Shown piece after piece: positions 1 to 14,300 of a DNA stretch of 64,000 nucleotides; the first letter of the stretch is position 1; the number at the start of each line of letters is the position of its first letter. The stretch comes from Enchytraeus crypticus. Lineage: Eukaryota > Annelida > Clitellata > Enchytraeida > Enchytraeidae. The notes under the pieces are model-generated. The model worked only from the letters and a program-made list of their open reading frames with translations. It ran no database searches and was not told the origin of the DNA. The stretch is from NCBI GenBank assembly GCA_905160935.1, contig CAJHZI010000713.1, positions 493,501-557,500 of the forward strand. The letters are read 5' to 3'. Position numbers and translations under genes: made by a program.

Positions 1-140
1 ATCAAACAAATTAAGCAGAGACAGAAGTAATCAAAGAGAACGAGAAGCGTTCTATCTAGTTAAACACTTATTTATCCAGAGTTATTAGACGAACAGAATC
101 ATACAATAAAATAAAATAAATTGGCATAAACTTTTACATA

Positions 141-215
141 GGTAATTTGGTAATGCCTTTTAGTTCATAGGCAGCATTGTTGCCGTCTAGGAACTAAAAA
201 GCATTACCAAATACC
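141..215. ncRNA. Candidate pre-miRNA-like hairpin
   Basis: Arms 141-166 and 191-215 pair over about 25 bp with one bulge and one mismatch around a 24-nt loop. The total of about 75 nt is the size of an animal miRNA precursor. It lies in the gene A intron after exon 8. No known miRNA seed was recognised. A foldback fragment of a transposon is the main alternative. Confidence 0.35.
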
Positions 216-799
216 CAGTGGCTACGGGACCATACGGGCAGCTGTGAAATAGTTTCACGTATTGCACTGGAACTAGTGACTGCTCTCAGCGTAGGCTAAT
301 CATGGATGTTCGTCTGTATATGCCCTCACATGGACAGAGGCTTAGTGTCAAGATTGGGAGATTCAGTAGTTTTTGTTTTCATGTTTTCCTTATATTAAAA
401 AGAGTTTATTGCTAAAGTTGAGTCCTTAATTTAAAAATGAAATTATAGATGAAAACTACGGTCAAGTTTAACGTCAGTTTCCTGCTCGCAAAGGCATGTC
501 ATCGACGGGAGAGGGAGAGAGAGAGAACTATGTTTATTTAAAAAAACACTCAAATATGCAATAACGCACATTAGGGAGAGCACTGGATTTGAATATTGCA
601 TCTACTGAGCCCCTGTCGAACAACTTGCCCACAAGACAACTGCTCAGTCCTATGAAAGCCATATAAAGAGAATGATTTAAAACTAGAATAAATTTCCAAT
701 TCATATAGTATTATCAAATACTGCATGAGAAAATATTGGCCAATGTGCAGTCTCGGTGGAAATGGATTCGCCAGAAATAGAAATACTCGGTGTAATTAC
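216..799. other. Intron of gene A, mostly unremarkable
   Basis: No exon for the membrane helix was found here on the minus strand. Bases about 465-510 resemble the end of SINE-like family 2 (cgtcagtttcctgctcgca...gacggg). A GA-rich stretch follows at 509-527. Otherwise AT-rich sequence without recognisable features. Confidence 0.5.
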
Positions 800-902
800 C
801 GTGATTAGGGCAGAGTTCTCCTGAAAACCCGCATTTTGGAAAATCAAGAGGTGGAGTCTTTTTACCACCTCCCCATTCCAAATCATTCCGTAATTCTTTT
901 AT
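800..902 (-). CDS. Gene A exon 8: juxtamembrane cysteine motif
   Basis: 103 bp, acceptor TTTCGCAG, donor GTAATT. It encodes [20 protein letters not shown] followed by FSGELCPNH. A W.G....P..D.PKCGF..E.C segment is the hallmark just outside the membrane helix of natriuretic-peptide receptor cyclases. The next exon (membrane helix) is not seen in bases 1-799, so the intron continues past the window edge. Confidence 0.88.
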
Positions 903-3900
903 CTGCGAAATGTACGTCATAGAAACAACATTTTAATAAAATGTTTCGTGTGTATACAACTATAGGCCTATATCTATATATTTATAAATTATAGCACAAA
1001 TTTTGACAAGTTTGGAGGGAGAGACAAAAACAAGCTTTTGGAAGTGTGTATATAAGTATGTAATACTTGTATTTGGCCAGAATGGTTTCAAATGATTATA
1101 ACTATTTTAATGCACCAAGCGTCGAAGATCTGATTAAAAACAAAAATTATAGCATTCATTCGAAATCGGATATAAAATTGAAGACGACAATTTAGTTTTA
1201 TATTTAATTATATGCAATAATATGTAGTTTTAAAAAATGCCGCTATAGGGGTATTACGTGTAGTTTGTGAACGAAGCATAGAGTATCTGAATGAAGTCTT
1301 CATATGCTTGCCAATTTTTAGAAGGAATTTGGCAGGACTGACAAGAATAATAATAAGAATGAACTGGAGAGATAAACGATTAAATCTAAATTTGTACGTG
1401 AATCAAAGATTGTTATCAATATACAATGATATATAAACAAAATAACATAATAATATAACTATATGATAATTCCATAAGCTGAAAAATATTAACATAATAT
1501 TATAAAATATAATAGAATTATAAGTAAAATATGAACAAATACAATATAAAAGAAAACACGCATTATAGTGAAATGATCAACAATGTTGATATCTATCACT
1601 TTTAATCCCACATGTTTAAACCGTTAGGCCAATTAGACCATTTTTCGTGTAACCAGTCCAGAGCATGTCCGATATTTTACTCTCGGATCAGCGCGGCTTG
1701 GATTCGAACCCACGAGGGTTCAATTCACCTCGGGATCTGTCATTTAAAACTTCATGACGTTACACCTACGCTATTGATACATTCAAAATTGAGACATTAA
1801 AATGCGCAACCTCTCCACTTTCGACGTTTATGTGAATGTAAGGAACAAATTCTTCCACATCCGGTCCAAATCCCCAAACAGTCATCGTCATCACTCGGTC
1901 TCCATTCTGATTTATATCAGTCTCTCCGGTACGACCTTGTGCGAAATGTTAAGTTATGAAACAGTACTTAATTTTTAAACGGTTAAGTTATATGTTTTGT
2001 TTGTAAGAACTGTGTCGTGACTGTGTTAGTCATTTGGTGAGTGACGACTTTTTTGAATTATCAGTTGGTATAGGCTGACTTACCCTTGTTGTGCTCGGAT
2101 GTGATTGGACCACTGCAGAATAGGGCAACCGCAAACAGTCTGCCGCGTGTACGTAAGAGGCGACTAAAGGCAGGAGCTGAGGATGACAAGAGGAGACCAC
2201 CTCACCATGAAATATTTCCCCCAAGGATTAAATGGTAATTAATCCATCTAAATGAGGAAGGCAACGGGAAACCACCTCAGAAGCCATATTTTCCAAGCTA
2301 TAGGCTACATAAGGTATGGATAAGGCATATAATTTGTGAAGGGATTAATTTGTTGATCTAAGGAGTGCTCTTATGGAGCGAGACAGCAGACTTTGAGCAA
2401 GATTATGTACCTTGAACCTGCCACTTGGTATTGCACTGAAGAAGAAGATAGGATGACTGTATATGTATTCTCACGTTTAATGAGAATACAAGATTAATTG
2501 TCAGCGTGTATCTAAAATTTTTATCAAGTTCAGACTGCAGGACCAAAAGATTATTGTTATACCGTTATTCTGAATAGCTAATACCTTCTCTTGATAGACC
2601 TACCTCACAGCAACGTAAGCAAATCAGTAGCTCTTTCATTATAAAAAGATTCCCTTAATGCCAAAAGAGTATGAACGTAACATTAAAGAATTTTGTTATT
2701 AAAATCTCAAAACATATTCTTCATTTATATGTCGTTCTTCCTTGCTTCATATTATACCATATTCATAATCATTACGTTAAATTTATGGGTCACTCGATAT
2801 CGATTCTGCCACCATACTAACTAATGCGCTTGTCCGTACTAAACGTGATTATTGTAACTCCCTGTTAAATGATCTCTATAAAACGTTTTTACTTCGTTTT
2901 CAGTATTTACAAAATGTTCTTGCTCCTGTGATATGCAATGTTTAAAAATCAACTCTCACACTGCTTCACTTCTTTAAAAACTAATGGCTCCCAATCTCGA
3001 AATGCATAAAATTCCAACGAGATTTCTTAGATTTTAAAGGATTGAGCATGGTATTCCATCCTCCTATCTACCAGACATCAATCTTTCAACTTTCTGGTAT
3101 TCTTCGCTCATCCAGTAAAAATCTCATTGCTGCTTCGTATAGCTGCTTCGATAATTCTCTTAAGCAACTGAATGACCTTGAGTAGGCGGGCGGCGATTCA
3201 GCATGTATTGCTTGAATAGTTTTATTAAACACAGAATTATTCACGCCCGGCTTAAAATAAAAATAAAAATAATAATTATTACTATTTATTTATTTTACGT
3301 CGGGTGTAAAGAATCCGAGGTTTGATAAAAACGATTCGAGCACAACTTTCTGAATCGCCGCCGGCTACTCGGTCATCAAGCGGCTTAAAAGAATTGCTGA
3401 AGCAGACTGCATTAAATCTTTGCAAAACTACGTAAAGCCTTTGCCAAAGGAGAGAGGTCTCTCTTTTGTCGCCGATTTGCTCTCTTTGCCTATGCCACTA
3501 ATGAAGTTAACGTCATCTTGATTCAAGGGGCCCATGGTTTCAATGGCCACCGGAACAACTTCATACCCTAATGGCAAGTCACGGTATTTTCAAATTTCTT
3601 AGAGTCGTCTAGTTCAGCAGCTTCACTGGTTGTGACTGAGAGTGTATTCAGGTAATTCAGGTAAGAGATTGCCATAGTGTCAATGACCGTGACGTCCCTT
3701 ACGGCGCATTTACAATTACACCAGAGCACTATTATTACTATCATTATTATTTATTATTGTAATTATTATTATTATTACATTGGTCACCTTGGTGTCATAT
3801 TTGATAAAAATCTTGATTTTAAATCTCATATCTCATCTGTCTAGCACGTGTTGTCTGTCGATCCTCAGGGCTTCAGGACACCTTTAGTTCCTTGCTTAAT

Positions 3901-6900
3901 AACCTTCATTTTCTTCCTGTAGTTCAAAGATTAAGTATAACATTGCTCTGATAACTTTCAAAACATTTCTTTTTGGTAAACCTTCATACCTTTCTGATCT
4001 CCTAATCCATTATCAACCTTCTCGTAAGCTGCGTTCTTCCGATACCAAACTGCTTAAAGTTCCTGATATTCTCACTTCGTTGGGTAGACGTTCATTTTCT
4101 TTCTCCGCTCCCACTGTTTGGTACTCTCTGCCTCCTGATCTTCGTTCTACTACTTCCACTTTCAGTTGTAAGTTGAAAACACATCTCTTCCCACCTTAAA
4201 TTTTATTACATCTTGCCTGACTGTTTTTTGATCACCGGACCGGCACCGTTTAGGATCTTTTATTTCTCTTCAGCACGTGTTTTTTTCAGATCGTTTGGGG
4301 TGAATCGATTTGTAGTGACATGTGATGGGGGACGTCCCTGACATCATCCTTGTATGAGGAAACGGACGTTAAAACTTTATTATTATCATTATTATTGTTA
4401 CTAATTTTCTACCCTATTATTACTATTTTATTCTATTTATTTTAAGGTTGCTCAAATTTATTTTAGTAATGACTATATTCTATACAGAATGCACTTTGCA
4501 GAATTACCTTTACAGTTACTGAATTACAGTTACTGAAAGAATTGACTGATTTCAACTTTTAAATTTTGTCTGCATCTGAAACTAAGAAGTATAGCAGGTA
4601 CGTACCGACGAAATTTATATCCTGTGCCTTTTCAAACACTAGTGTTCCGTTTCTAAAATCAGCTCCGTCAGATATAAGTCTATGAGCAACTAAGGCATAC
4701 AGATAGGCTGAATCGTATGTATACAGAGACGTGTAGTCTGGCTGAAATGCAAATACATTCATTGTAAAATAATAGCTATAATTGACTTTACATTGTTTGG
4801 AAATTTGTAAGACGTTAAAAACCGGTCTCCTTATATATACGCATATATATATATATATATATATATAATATTTTAAAGTTCGTATTGTCTAGACATATAT
4901 TTCCCGTATTGTGTCCGGGTTGATGAATAATAGATCAACTGTGGACTGCACGTGCCGTAAAAGGCGACGAAGCACAGAGACTCAAACCAACATCAGACAG
5001 GGATTTCGGTTGATCAGTGTCTAGTCTCAAGATCTTGCTAAAAGTTGTGTATAGTGAATGCAAAAATTCCAAGCCCCTATTTTTAAAGAAATATAAGCTA
5101 AGATGGTGTTGATGATAAGACGACGATATGACGTACATTCACATTATAAGTAATCTCTCTCTTAATGCACTGTCAAGTGGCAGGTCCATGGTATATAACG
5201 CCTCCACTCTTCTCTGTCTTCGATATTCCTCTTCATGTCCACATACGTGTGCATCTTTAAATCATCTATAGCATTCCTTTCTTTGTACCATTATACTTGG
5301 GGGATTCTTCTTATGAAGAGGTGGAATTGAATTGAATTGAATTAAATTGTATCACATGCTGAAAACTGATTAAATTTTGTAAATGTATCTAACGATTGGC
5401 TTTAAGTTATGATAAATGTCTAATAGCATATTAATGACGAGAATGCCTTTGCCGAACAATGTTGATCAGTTCTTTAGTCACCACTTTACATATCTGCATC
5501 AATCGCAATATGTGGAAGCATGGTTTTAAAACAGTACCATAGAAGTATTATCAGTAATACAATACTCTACCATATGAATGGAGGATTTCATATAGGCTTA
5601 GACAAAATATATTTGTAATTTCGTAGTTTACTAACTGTTGATTATTTAATGCAAAATAGCATCCATACCAAACATATTTCAATTAATTTAAATTCAAATT
5701 CTAACAGTTATTCGAGAATTCCTACCTGTGCGTCAGGGGGTACAATACTAGACAATGGCGGCAATTGATTTCTAACAGTTATGGCGTTCAGTAATTCAGT
5801 AATATTTTCAATGTCGGCTTCTTTTTTGAATGCTAACTGCAAAATGTACACAATTAAATTACAAAAAGTTTAATAATTTACTTAAAAACACAAATGAATT
5901 AGAAGGAAATAACGATAGTCTACAAAAACAGTGGCAACAAGAATTACAAGCACAAGTTGCATATCTTGTGTAGAACTAGATAAAAGGAGACAATGTAAGA
6001 CATAAAATAATTTGCTTAATGGTAGTGGAAATATATTCTATACTAAAATTAATAAGCTTATAGAATAACTATAAAGTGTAAAGTGTAATAAAATTTTGAA
6101 AGTAAGCATTGGAGAGTCCGAAAAATTATTTGAAATATTTTATTATATTATTTAAGATTTTATGAAACAACTATACGTGGTTTCAGCTAATCATTTCAAG
6201 TTAAACCTGTAAAATAGGAAGCAGAGCTTCGTTCTGGCGCTCAAAGATTTTTCACAAAATTGCACCTCTTCAACGGATGTCTCAATTTCACTGACTGAAT
6301 CGCAATAAATCCTACCCATCTTGCTGTACGGCTTAGACTTCGTTGAATTGTTTAAGTCATTAATCCGTAACATTGAAAAGAGTAGCATTCGATAAAAATT
6401 ATATAGCCAAACCCAATACTACGTTGGATAATTGCCTGCTGAATTAAAAATTGCAAATCGAAGATTGAATTTCTTACCTATGCAAAGTTCAAATGGGAAT
6501 ATTTTCAGCTTCTATAAAATTATTGATTAGAGACGTAGTGAATAAGGCACATTAATGAATGAGTATGGGCTACGGTATTTTTAACCTTCGTCCGCTAACC
6601 CAATTTAAGAACGACGTTCTAGATAACCGGGGGGTATAATTTTACCCCCAAGCTAATATCCAACATTAGGCTGTTGACAGCTTGCAAAACCGCTGTAGAG
6701 TCATCTTCAATAAATATAGTTGAGTGTTAGTGTGTTGCTAACACTCAAACTATAGATGTTATAGAGATAGGAATTGACTGGAGAGATAGAAGACTAATAT
6801 TGAACTTGTACATGAATCAAAGAGCAGTAATCAAAATCCAACAAGAATACTCAGAAGAAGATGAAATATGACGTGGAGTAAGACAAGGTTGTAGCAATTC

Positions 6901-9900
6901 GCCGCTGCTGTTTAACATATACGCTGAGGCAATGATGGAGAAAGCCATGGAAGACTTGGAAGAAGGAATAAAAGTAGGAGGGAATTTGTTACAAGATGTA
7001 CGATTTGCAGATGACCAAGGAATGCTAGCTGGCAGCGAGATTGGATTGCAGAAGATAATGGAGAGGCTGAATGATACGGCCCTAAGATATGGCATGAAGA
7101 TTAATATAAAAAAGACCAAGATTTTGAGAGTGTCCAATACTAAAAGTGAAGTTAATATCACAATAAATGGTACGAAACTGGAACAGGTAAGGAGTTTCAA
7201 ATATTTGGGTCATACTATAACCGATGATGGGAAATGTGAGACAGAAATATGCAGTAGGATTGCACAAGCAAAAGCGGCCTTTGGTAGTAGAAAAGAACTA
7301 TTAACAAAAAGTCTAAAGAAAGACACAAAGATAAAGATAGTGAAAATTTGGTTTGTACCAAGCTATTGTATGGATGTGAAACATGGACCTTAAAGGAAGG
7401 AAGATATTAGGAAACTGGAGGCATTGGAAATGTGGATTTGGAGAAGAATGGAGAGGATTAGCTGGACTCAAAAGGTTACAAATGAGGAAGTCCTGGAGAG
7501 AGTTGGCACAGATAGACAGTTGATAAATTATTAAGAAATAGGAAGAAGAGATGGATAGGACACATTCTAAGGGGGGAAGGTCTATTAAAAGAGGTCATAG
7601 AAGGTAGAATGGAAGGAAAAAGAGGCAGGGGCAGGCCGAGATTAGGTATGTTAGATGATTTAAAGACCCACTCATATGTGGAAATGAAGGTGAAGGCGGA
7701 AGACAGAGAAGAGTGGAGGCGTTATGTACCATGGACCTGCCAGTAGGCAGTGCACTTAGAGAGAGTATGTTTCAATGGGCAGAAGCAGAATAAATTTCGT
7801 AATTAGCGTGTCTATTGTTAATAGGCTTGCATAGTGGAATCCTAAAAGGTTTGGCTTGTTTGTTTTCCTTCTAAGCCTTCCCCCTTCCTTCTTACTGAAG
7901 CTGTTGAGGTTATAAAACAACTAACCATGTTTGTTTTGAGCAGTTAGTAAGGAATATCTTAGAGCTTCCTTTCAAAGAATATATACTATTTATTCACTTC
8001 CATGATAAGGAAACCTGCGACAAAGGAAGAATAGAAAGGCGAGCAACCGACAAACTGCTATCTACTGTATAAGTGATGTTGTCGACAAATTATCTGTATA
8101 TTGTAAGAAATGTTACAAACTATCTGATCATGTGAATGTAGACGAAATCCTATAATCCTACAGAGGAAAAGTTTCCAAGATCAGATAGCTATCGTATCGT
8201 ACATACCAAAGAAGAATAAGTCGGTCGTACTCATATCAACGATGCATCATGATAACAAAATCTCTCAGGAAGATAAAAGAAGCCAGATATTATGCTCAAC
8301 TATAACAGTACGAAGGGCGCTGTCGACAGTCTTGATAAGATGTGTCGCCAATGTTCAACAAAGAGAGGTACCCGCCGCTGGCCTCTATCAATTTTCTTCT
8401 CGTTGCTGGACATTGTAGCACATAATTCATCAGTGGTGTGGCTTGCCTGTCACCCTGATTGGCAAAGCCGTTCAAATGGTCGAAGCAGGTTGTTTATACA
8501 GGAGATGGGCAAGGTTCTGTGTATGCCCCTCGTGAGTTCCAGGCAAAATAACCCGGCGATATGCTATCAATAGCAAGTGAAGAGAGCCCTACAATATGTC
8601 AACATGCCTCCTCCTAAGCGTCCAGCTGCCGGGCATCAGATAGGCAGTCGTGGACGCTGTTACCTGTATGAGTGGCGTAAAGATGTGAAGCTCTACAGCA
8701 AGTGTAAAAAGTGTTAGAGATTTGTCTGTGAAAGTCATAGAGACAGAAAGACTGTTAATACTTACAGAGCGTAATTTCGATGATGGTAAAAAAACTTATT
8801 TCCAAAACTAATAAAAATGTTGCATAGATCTATTTGAATAAAATCAGAAACTACTGTTGAAACTGCCACTTTGACTACTTGCTGTAGTATAGTGTGTGAC
8901 AATATTTATGATTTTCCTTCTGATTTATGTAGGCTATACCTGTGCTTGAAAACTCATTAAAAATCTAGCTTATAGGTTAAATGCATGTTGCAATAATTTC
9001 AAAAATTCCACTATGGGGGTAAAAAATACTCCCTGGTTAGCGAAGAAATGTTAAACCGGTTGTAAATGTGATGGAATCATCAAAGGTAAACTGGAATTTT
9101 TATTTGTGTATCTTCTTTGAAAAACAAGCTGAATAATAAATAAATATCTGCTCGTTAGCTGAAAGGCAAAATTAAAATTTTATCTTTAATTTTATTTGTT
9201 TGTTTCGAAGTTATTCTTAGTAATTCGCACTGTTTTCGAGTAAATGTTGTGAGAAGTGTCACATTCTTTTCGTTCCGTGCTATAGGCCTATATCTATAGG
9301 TATTTATATTTTGTGTGAACAAGATGCCATTCATTTTGTACTGTAAATGTTGTGAGAAGTGTCACGTTCTTTCCGTTTTGTGCTATAGGCCTATATCTTA
9401 CAGGTATTTATATTTTGTGTCAACAAGATGCCATTCATTTTGTACTGTGTAATGTACAGTGCTCACCTTCTGTATATGTGCTATCATCATATTGTGAATA
9501 AAGATGTATCTAAATATAAACTGAATAAATCAAGCTGACTAAAATACGTTTATGTAATTGAAATATAGTTAATAATTAAAAAACTTATAATCAGAATTTC
9601 ATTCTGAAACATGTCTATTTCACTTTATATATCACTTAATTTAAGTCAATTTATTTTAATTTCATTCCTGTAATGCGGTATTATTTTCTTCATATCGCAC
9701 AAAGGAGTACGTCGTTCACTTACTCCGTTGTGCGATATGAAGAAAATAATACCGCATTACAGGAATGAAATTAAAATAAATTGACTTAAATTAAGTGATA
9801 TATAAAGTGAAATAGACATGTTTCAGAATTAAATTCTGATTATGAGTTTTTTAATTATTAACTATATTTCAATTACATAAACGTATTTTAGTAAGCTTGA

Positions 9901-11264
9901 TTTATTCAGTTTATATTTAGATACATCTTTATTCACAAAATGATGATAGCACATATACAGAAGGTGAACAACTAAAGTATTAAGTGAACGACTTAATACT
10001 TAGATATAATTAATACTAATAATTATAAAAATTATATTAATAAAAATATGATAGATTTAACTTCCGTTTCCTCGTGCATGGATGATGTCAGGGACGCCCC
10101 ACATCACATATCACTACAAATCGATTCACCCCAAATCGATTTGAAAAAATATGTGCTGAAGAGAAAATAGTGCATAATTTAAACATAATAATACATCACA
10201 TAAGCACATAATGTGCTTTGTCTGAAAGATGTCGGGCCTACATATCTAGCTCAGCAAGATTCTTCTTAGCTTGACAATGTTCTAAATAATTTTATTAAAA
10301 TTTTAACTATTAGAACTATGAAAACATACTTGCTTGAAAGCATAAAATGCCTGTCGTCGATAATGAAAGTCCACACCGGGCTTCCTTAGCTCCTGCAAAA
10401 TCTTGTTTACTTCTGTAAAACTCTTCAAAAAAGTAATGAAAAGATAGTCTCCGTTTGTCATTCCTAAATCTTGTGCAGCGAATAAAAACTCAGCAACAAC
10501 CGTCGAATTTGCGTGGCACATTATTGCAACTGAAAAACAATCATAAAATATATACACATAGGGCTATATATATTGTGCTAGCTAACTCTCAGGTTAGTGA
10601 GCAATCGTGATGTTTCCCTTACTGAAGAAGGGAAGAGTCTTCTTTCAATGGAAAAAGCTAATGTTAACATCAGTTTCCTTACTGGAAAGGTATGTCAGTG
10701 ACGGGCGTGCCCAGGATTTAAGCCCCACATATACTGATCCGCGGTCGACTATCTTACCGACATCGCCTTTGGCTTCAGCCAGAACTATAGCTTTGGAGTG
10801 TATCTTTCACAGTTACCTTCTATTGTACATATTGCATCTGCTATGGTTGCTTTAGGTCTACATGTACGTGCCATTTAATTCTATGGATGCTGTATTTGCC
10901 AATTGAAGTTATAGTTGCTACATGTATGTTTGCTAACTTCATCTTGTAATGGTTGCTATGCATATCAATTGTTGTTATTTTGTTTGTCGAGAATGACAAG
11001 AATATAATGCAGGTGTTTTAAACTATGGTTTGATATAATTGATGATTTAATCTGTTTGTTTCTTGCGGATAAGTATGTACGGGGTTGATAAGTAAGTGGT
11101 AAGTATTGGAACTCATCTGTTCCATTGCAAGTTTAGATGAGCGCAACTGTGAATCATTTAGATAATATTTAATATACTTTAGTTAAGATAATACATTCAA
11201 AGCAGATTAAAAATCACATTTATTTGAGTAATCCAACAATTTACAGTTATCGTTCACTTTGACT

Positions 11265-11313
<49 letters not shown>

Positions 11314-14300
11314 CTATCTCTTGGTGCACTGAATTTTGTGAAATTCGTCAAATTTAACTTGTGCGGTTTCAATATTGATGATATTGATATGCTTTTTGCA
11401 TACTTCTCGAAATTAAGTCTGCTGTTTTCTTCATGCTTTTTTTCTTTATTTGTTGCCCATTTTGGGTTTTTTCTGTTTCTGTTCTGTGCGTGTTTTGGTT
11501 TGCCTAAGTGGCGAATAAAGATATATAATATATATTGTCAGGATCACATATTTGCTGTATTAAATAGTTTATGTATGTTTTGTAACTGAGAATGTAAAGT
11601 GTTATTTTCTAGCCTGATACATTATATGTAAAGGTATTATTATACGAGTCAGCTGTTCAGATCTCCATCATGGGCGTAGCTTAAATAGTTTCAGAGTTCC
11701 TGATTGGTGGGCAGCCTGGTCAGAGGAGAATTCGAGAGGTGGAGGTTTGTTTACAAGAACACGTGAAAAAGGTTAAGAGGAGATAACACGCGTTTAGAAA
11801 GATATTGGGAAAGATACAGATCTTTCACGTCTAGACGTAATAGACGCTAGTGGCTTATCTGTGAGCAGATAAACCACTATCGTCGAGGAGCCCTTAAGAG
11901 TGGTAAAGGGAAGATTAGTGTGAACAGGGGCAACGTTGTAATAGGTGATAATTTAGGATATAAAGGTTCTTACGATAGAATTTCTAAAGTAGTTTTGTGG
12001 TCGTTATTTGAAATTTGCACGTTGGATTTCTAATATATAAATTTGTGCGTATAGTCGTTGGCCTATTTGTTAAGTTTGCGAATCGGAATATTGTATTTTG
12101 GATTATATCTCGAGTTACTGTATTTTGCGCTTTATAACTATAGGATATTTTCGTTTCATTGTACACTGTCTCTAAGTACTATTTAATTTGTGTTTTATTT
12201 ATTAAATTTCATTTCATTTTTAAAAACGTTTTCGTGATTGAAACCTCTATGATAAATTTAGATAGCAATTCGAGGTGGGGCCAATGTTTTTAAGATTATA
12301 ATAATTTAATGAACATTGGAGGCCTTGCCATGTATTAACAGACATATTTCTAAAGGAACTACGTCATCAGATGAAATATCTAATTTATTACATACATTGA
12401 TAATTCCGTTAATGGTAATAGAAATTTGACCGGAAATTATTGATATCCGTTAACGATAACGGAAATTAAGAATAGAAATTATTTTAAAAATAGAAATAGA
12501 ATAGAAATAGAAATTTTTGCATCCTGAATAGAATAGTAACTCGAACGTAAATTTTCTAAGAACGGAAATTGTGATAAAATATTAGATTTTTATAAATGAT
12601 TATTTTAACAATTTTTAAAATCTTATTATCACATGTATTAAAGAAGAAGACAACTTGCGTTCTTGATCCGTGATCTTTTATGTTTCCGGGGATTGTTTAA
12701 AATCTTTCTTTTGTGAGCTTTGTTGCAAACTTGTGAGGTGTCGGATCCATTTTAATCATGCGTTACAGGTTTAGGATGAGTTTAACTAGGGCCAAAATAT
12801 TCGTTGGGAGAAAGAAAGAAAGCGTAGTATGGGAGTATCTCATGTACGACGCTGCAAAGGGAAAATCCTGCTGTCAAATAATTGATTGCAGGAATGGTAA
12901 ACAGTGTGGGGCATTATTGGCCGGCAGTAATTCCACAAATCTAATAGCTCACAGAAGGCGTGTGCTTGAAAACGTATACAAAGAAATTTCACAAGGGAAG
13001 GAAGAACAAAAACAATCTGACGCCAGCAGCTTCTTCATCACTAGACTCTTCACAAGGGCAATTTAATGCTTTTTTGTCTAATGTCTCGAGCAGCAATTGT
13101 ACTTATGCTTTGATCTTTTGGAAGGACCATAGAGCAGTGTAGCAGACATAGCTGAAGACCTGGTAACGGCATCGGCATCCCAATCCTGTGTAGAAAGAAT
13201 TTTCTCTCTATGTGGCTTGCTAACAGCCGGTAGTCGGAATAGGCTTCAGAATAATCTGGAAATGCGAGTTTTCCTTAAACTTAACAGAAATGTACAATGA
13301 AAATATCTGGTGAACTGCATGTTGTCTTTATTCAATTTCAAATTTAACTTCTTTTATAATTTTTTTTTGTAACAAATCTGAAATCAATCTGACTTGCAAC
13401 CTCCAACAGACTTAATATTTTGTCATTCCTGGTTAAAGAACTCTTCTTCAGCTGCAGATATTTAAATTGCAGTTGATTAATTGGAAAATTTGAATGCTGA
13501 CAGTAATAAAAATAATTAAAAACATAAAATAGAAATAGAAATTATTTCCATAACAGAATAGTAATAGAAATTGGAAATTATTAGAGAACTGAAATTAGAA
13601 TAGTAATAGAAATTTTAAGTTATTTGAGAACTGAAATTAGAATAGTAATGGAAATTATGATCATTGAATAGAACTGTAAAATAGAAATCTGAAAATTATT
13701 TGTGAACTGAAATAACATTGATTACATAAGTATGAAATACTGTGTCACGGATGAAATTCAAATCCATGCTACGAGTCCGTAGATGTTAGGACACCTATAT
13801 ATGTATTTACTGACCAAAATGCAATAAAACACTAAACTTCAAAGCCTTAGAAATCTTAGAAAGTGACGTTAAACGGCATCCACTATATTCAACTATTGTA
13901 TCTATGTGGCCTAATTACTTTTGATATTTATAGGTCTATTGCATATTTTATATATATGGAAAAAACTATTCCATTATTTTCTTTTTTTGCTGCAAGAATG
14001 GCAATATAGAGTGTTTGTTTTTCCATATTCATGCACTACAGCTCCCAAAGAGTGCCATTTAATTGAAAACATGGCAAATGAAAGTGATAACCATGGACTT
14101 TCAAAAGCCTATAAAGTATTCAATAAAATCACTATTTAAATCATCATCGTCATCATCATTATCCCTTTATTCCCAGTTTAACTAGGGTCGGGATAGGAAT
14201 ATACTTTAATAGAAAATAGAAGACAGAAAATAGAAATTAGAAAAAACACTAATTAAATAATTTAAACTAATGATTAATTATATCTACAAATAACTCACTT

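Larger units (their letters stand above)
6585..9050 (+). mobile_element. Decayed piggyBac-like element with TTAA at both ends
   Basis: TTAA at 6581-6584 and 9051-9054 flank inverted ends: left CCTTCGTCCGCTAACC... and, on the complement of the right end, CATTTCTTCGCTAACC.... Each continues to a G-run and a TTTTACCCCC block (the left end carries an insertion of about 27 nt). Inside, 8110-8780 encodes piggyBac transposase pieces: KKNKSVVLISTMHHDNKIS, then MLNYNSTKGAVDSLDKMCR, QCSTKRGTRRWPLSIFF, and a C-terminal cysteine-rich finger (CYLYEWRKDVKLYSKCKKC). Frameshifts and stops make it inactive. An RTE-like LINE fragment (6770-7795) is inserted in it. Confidence 0.75.

Noticed and set aside
11650-12330. 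LTR retrotransposon
   Set aside because: Composition is suggestive, but no second LTR, primer-binding site, gag or pol could be found.
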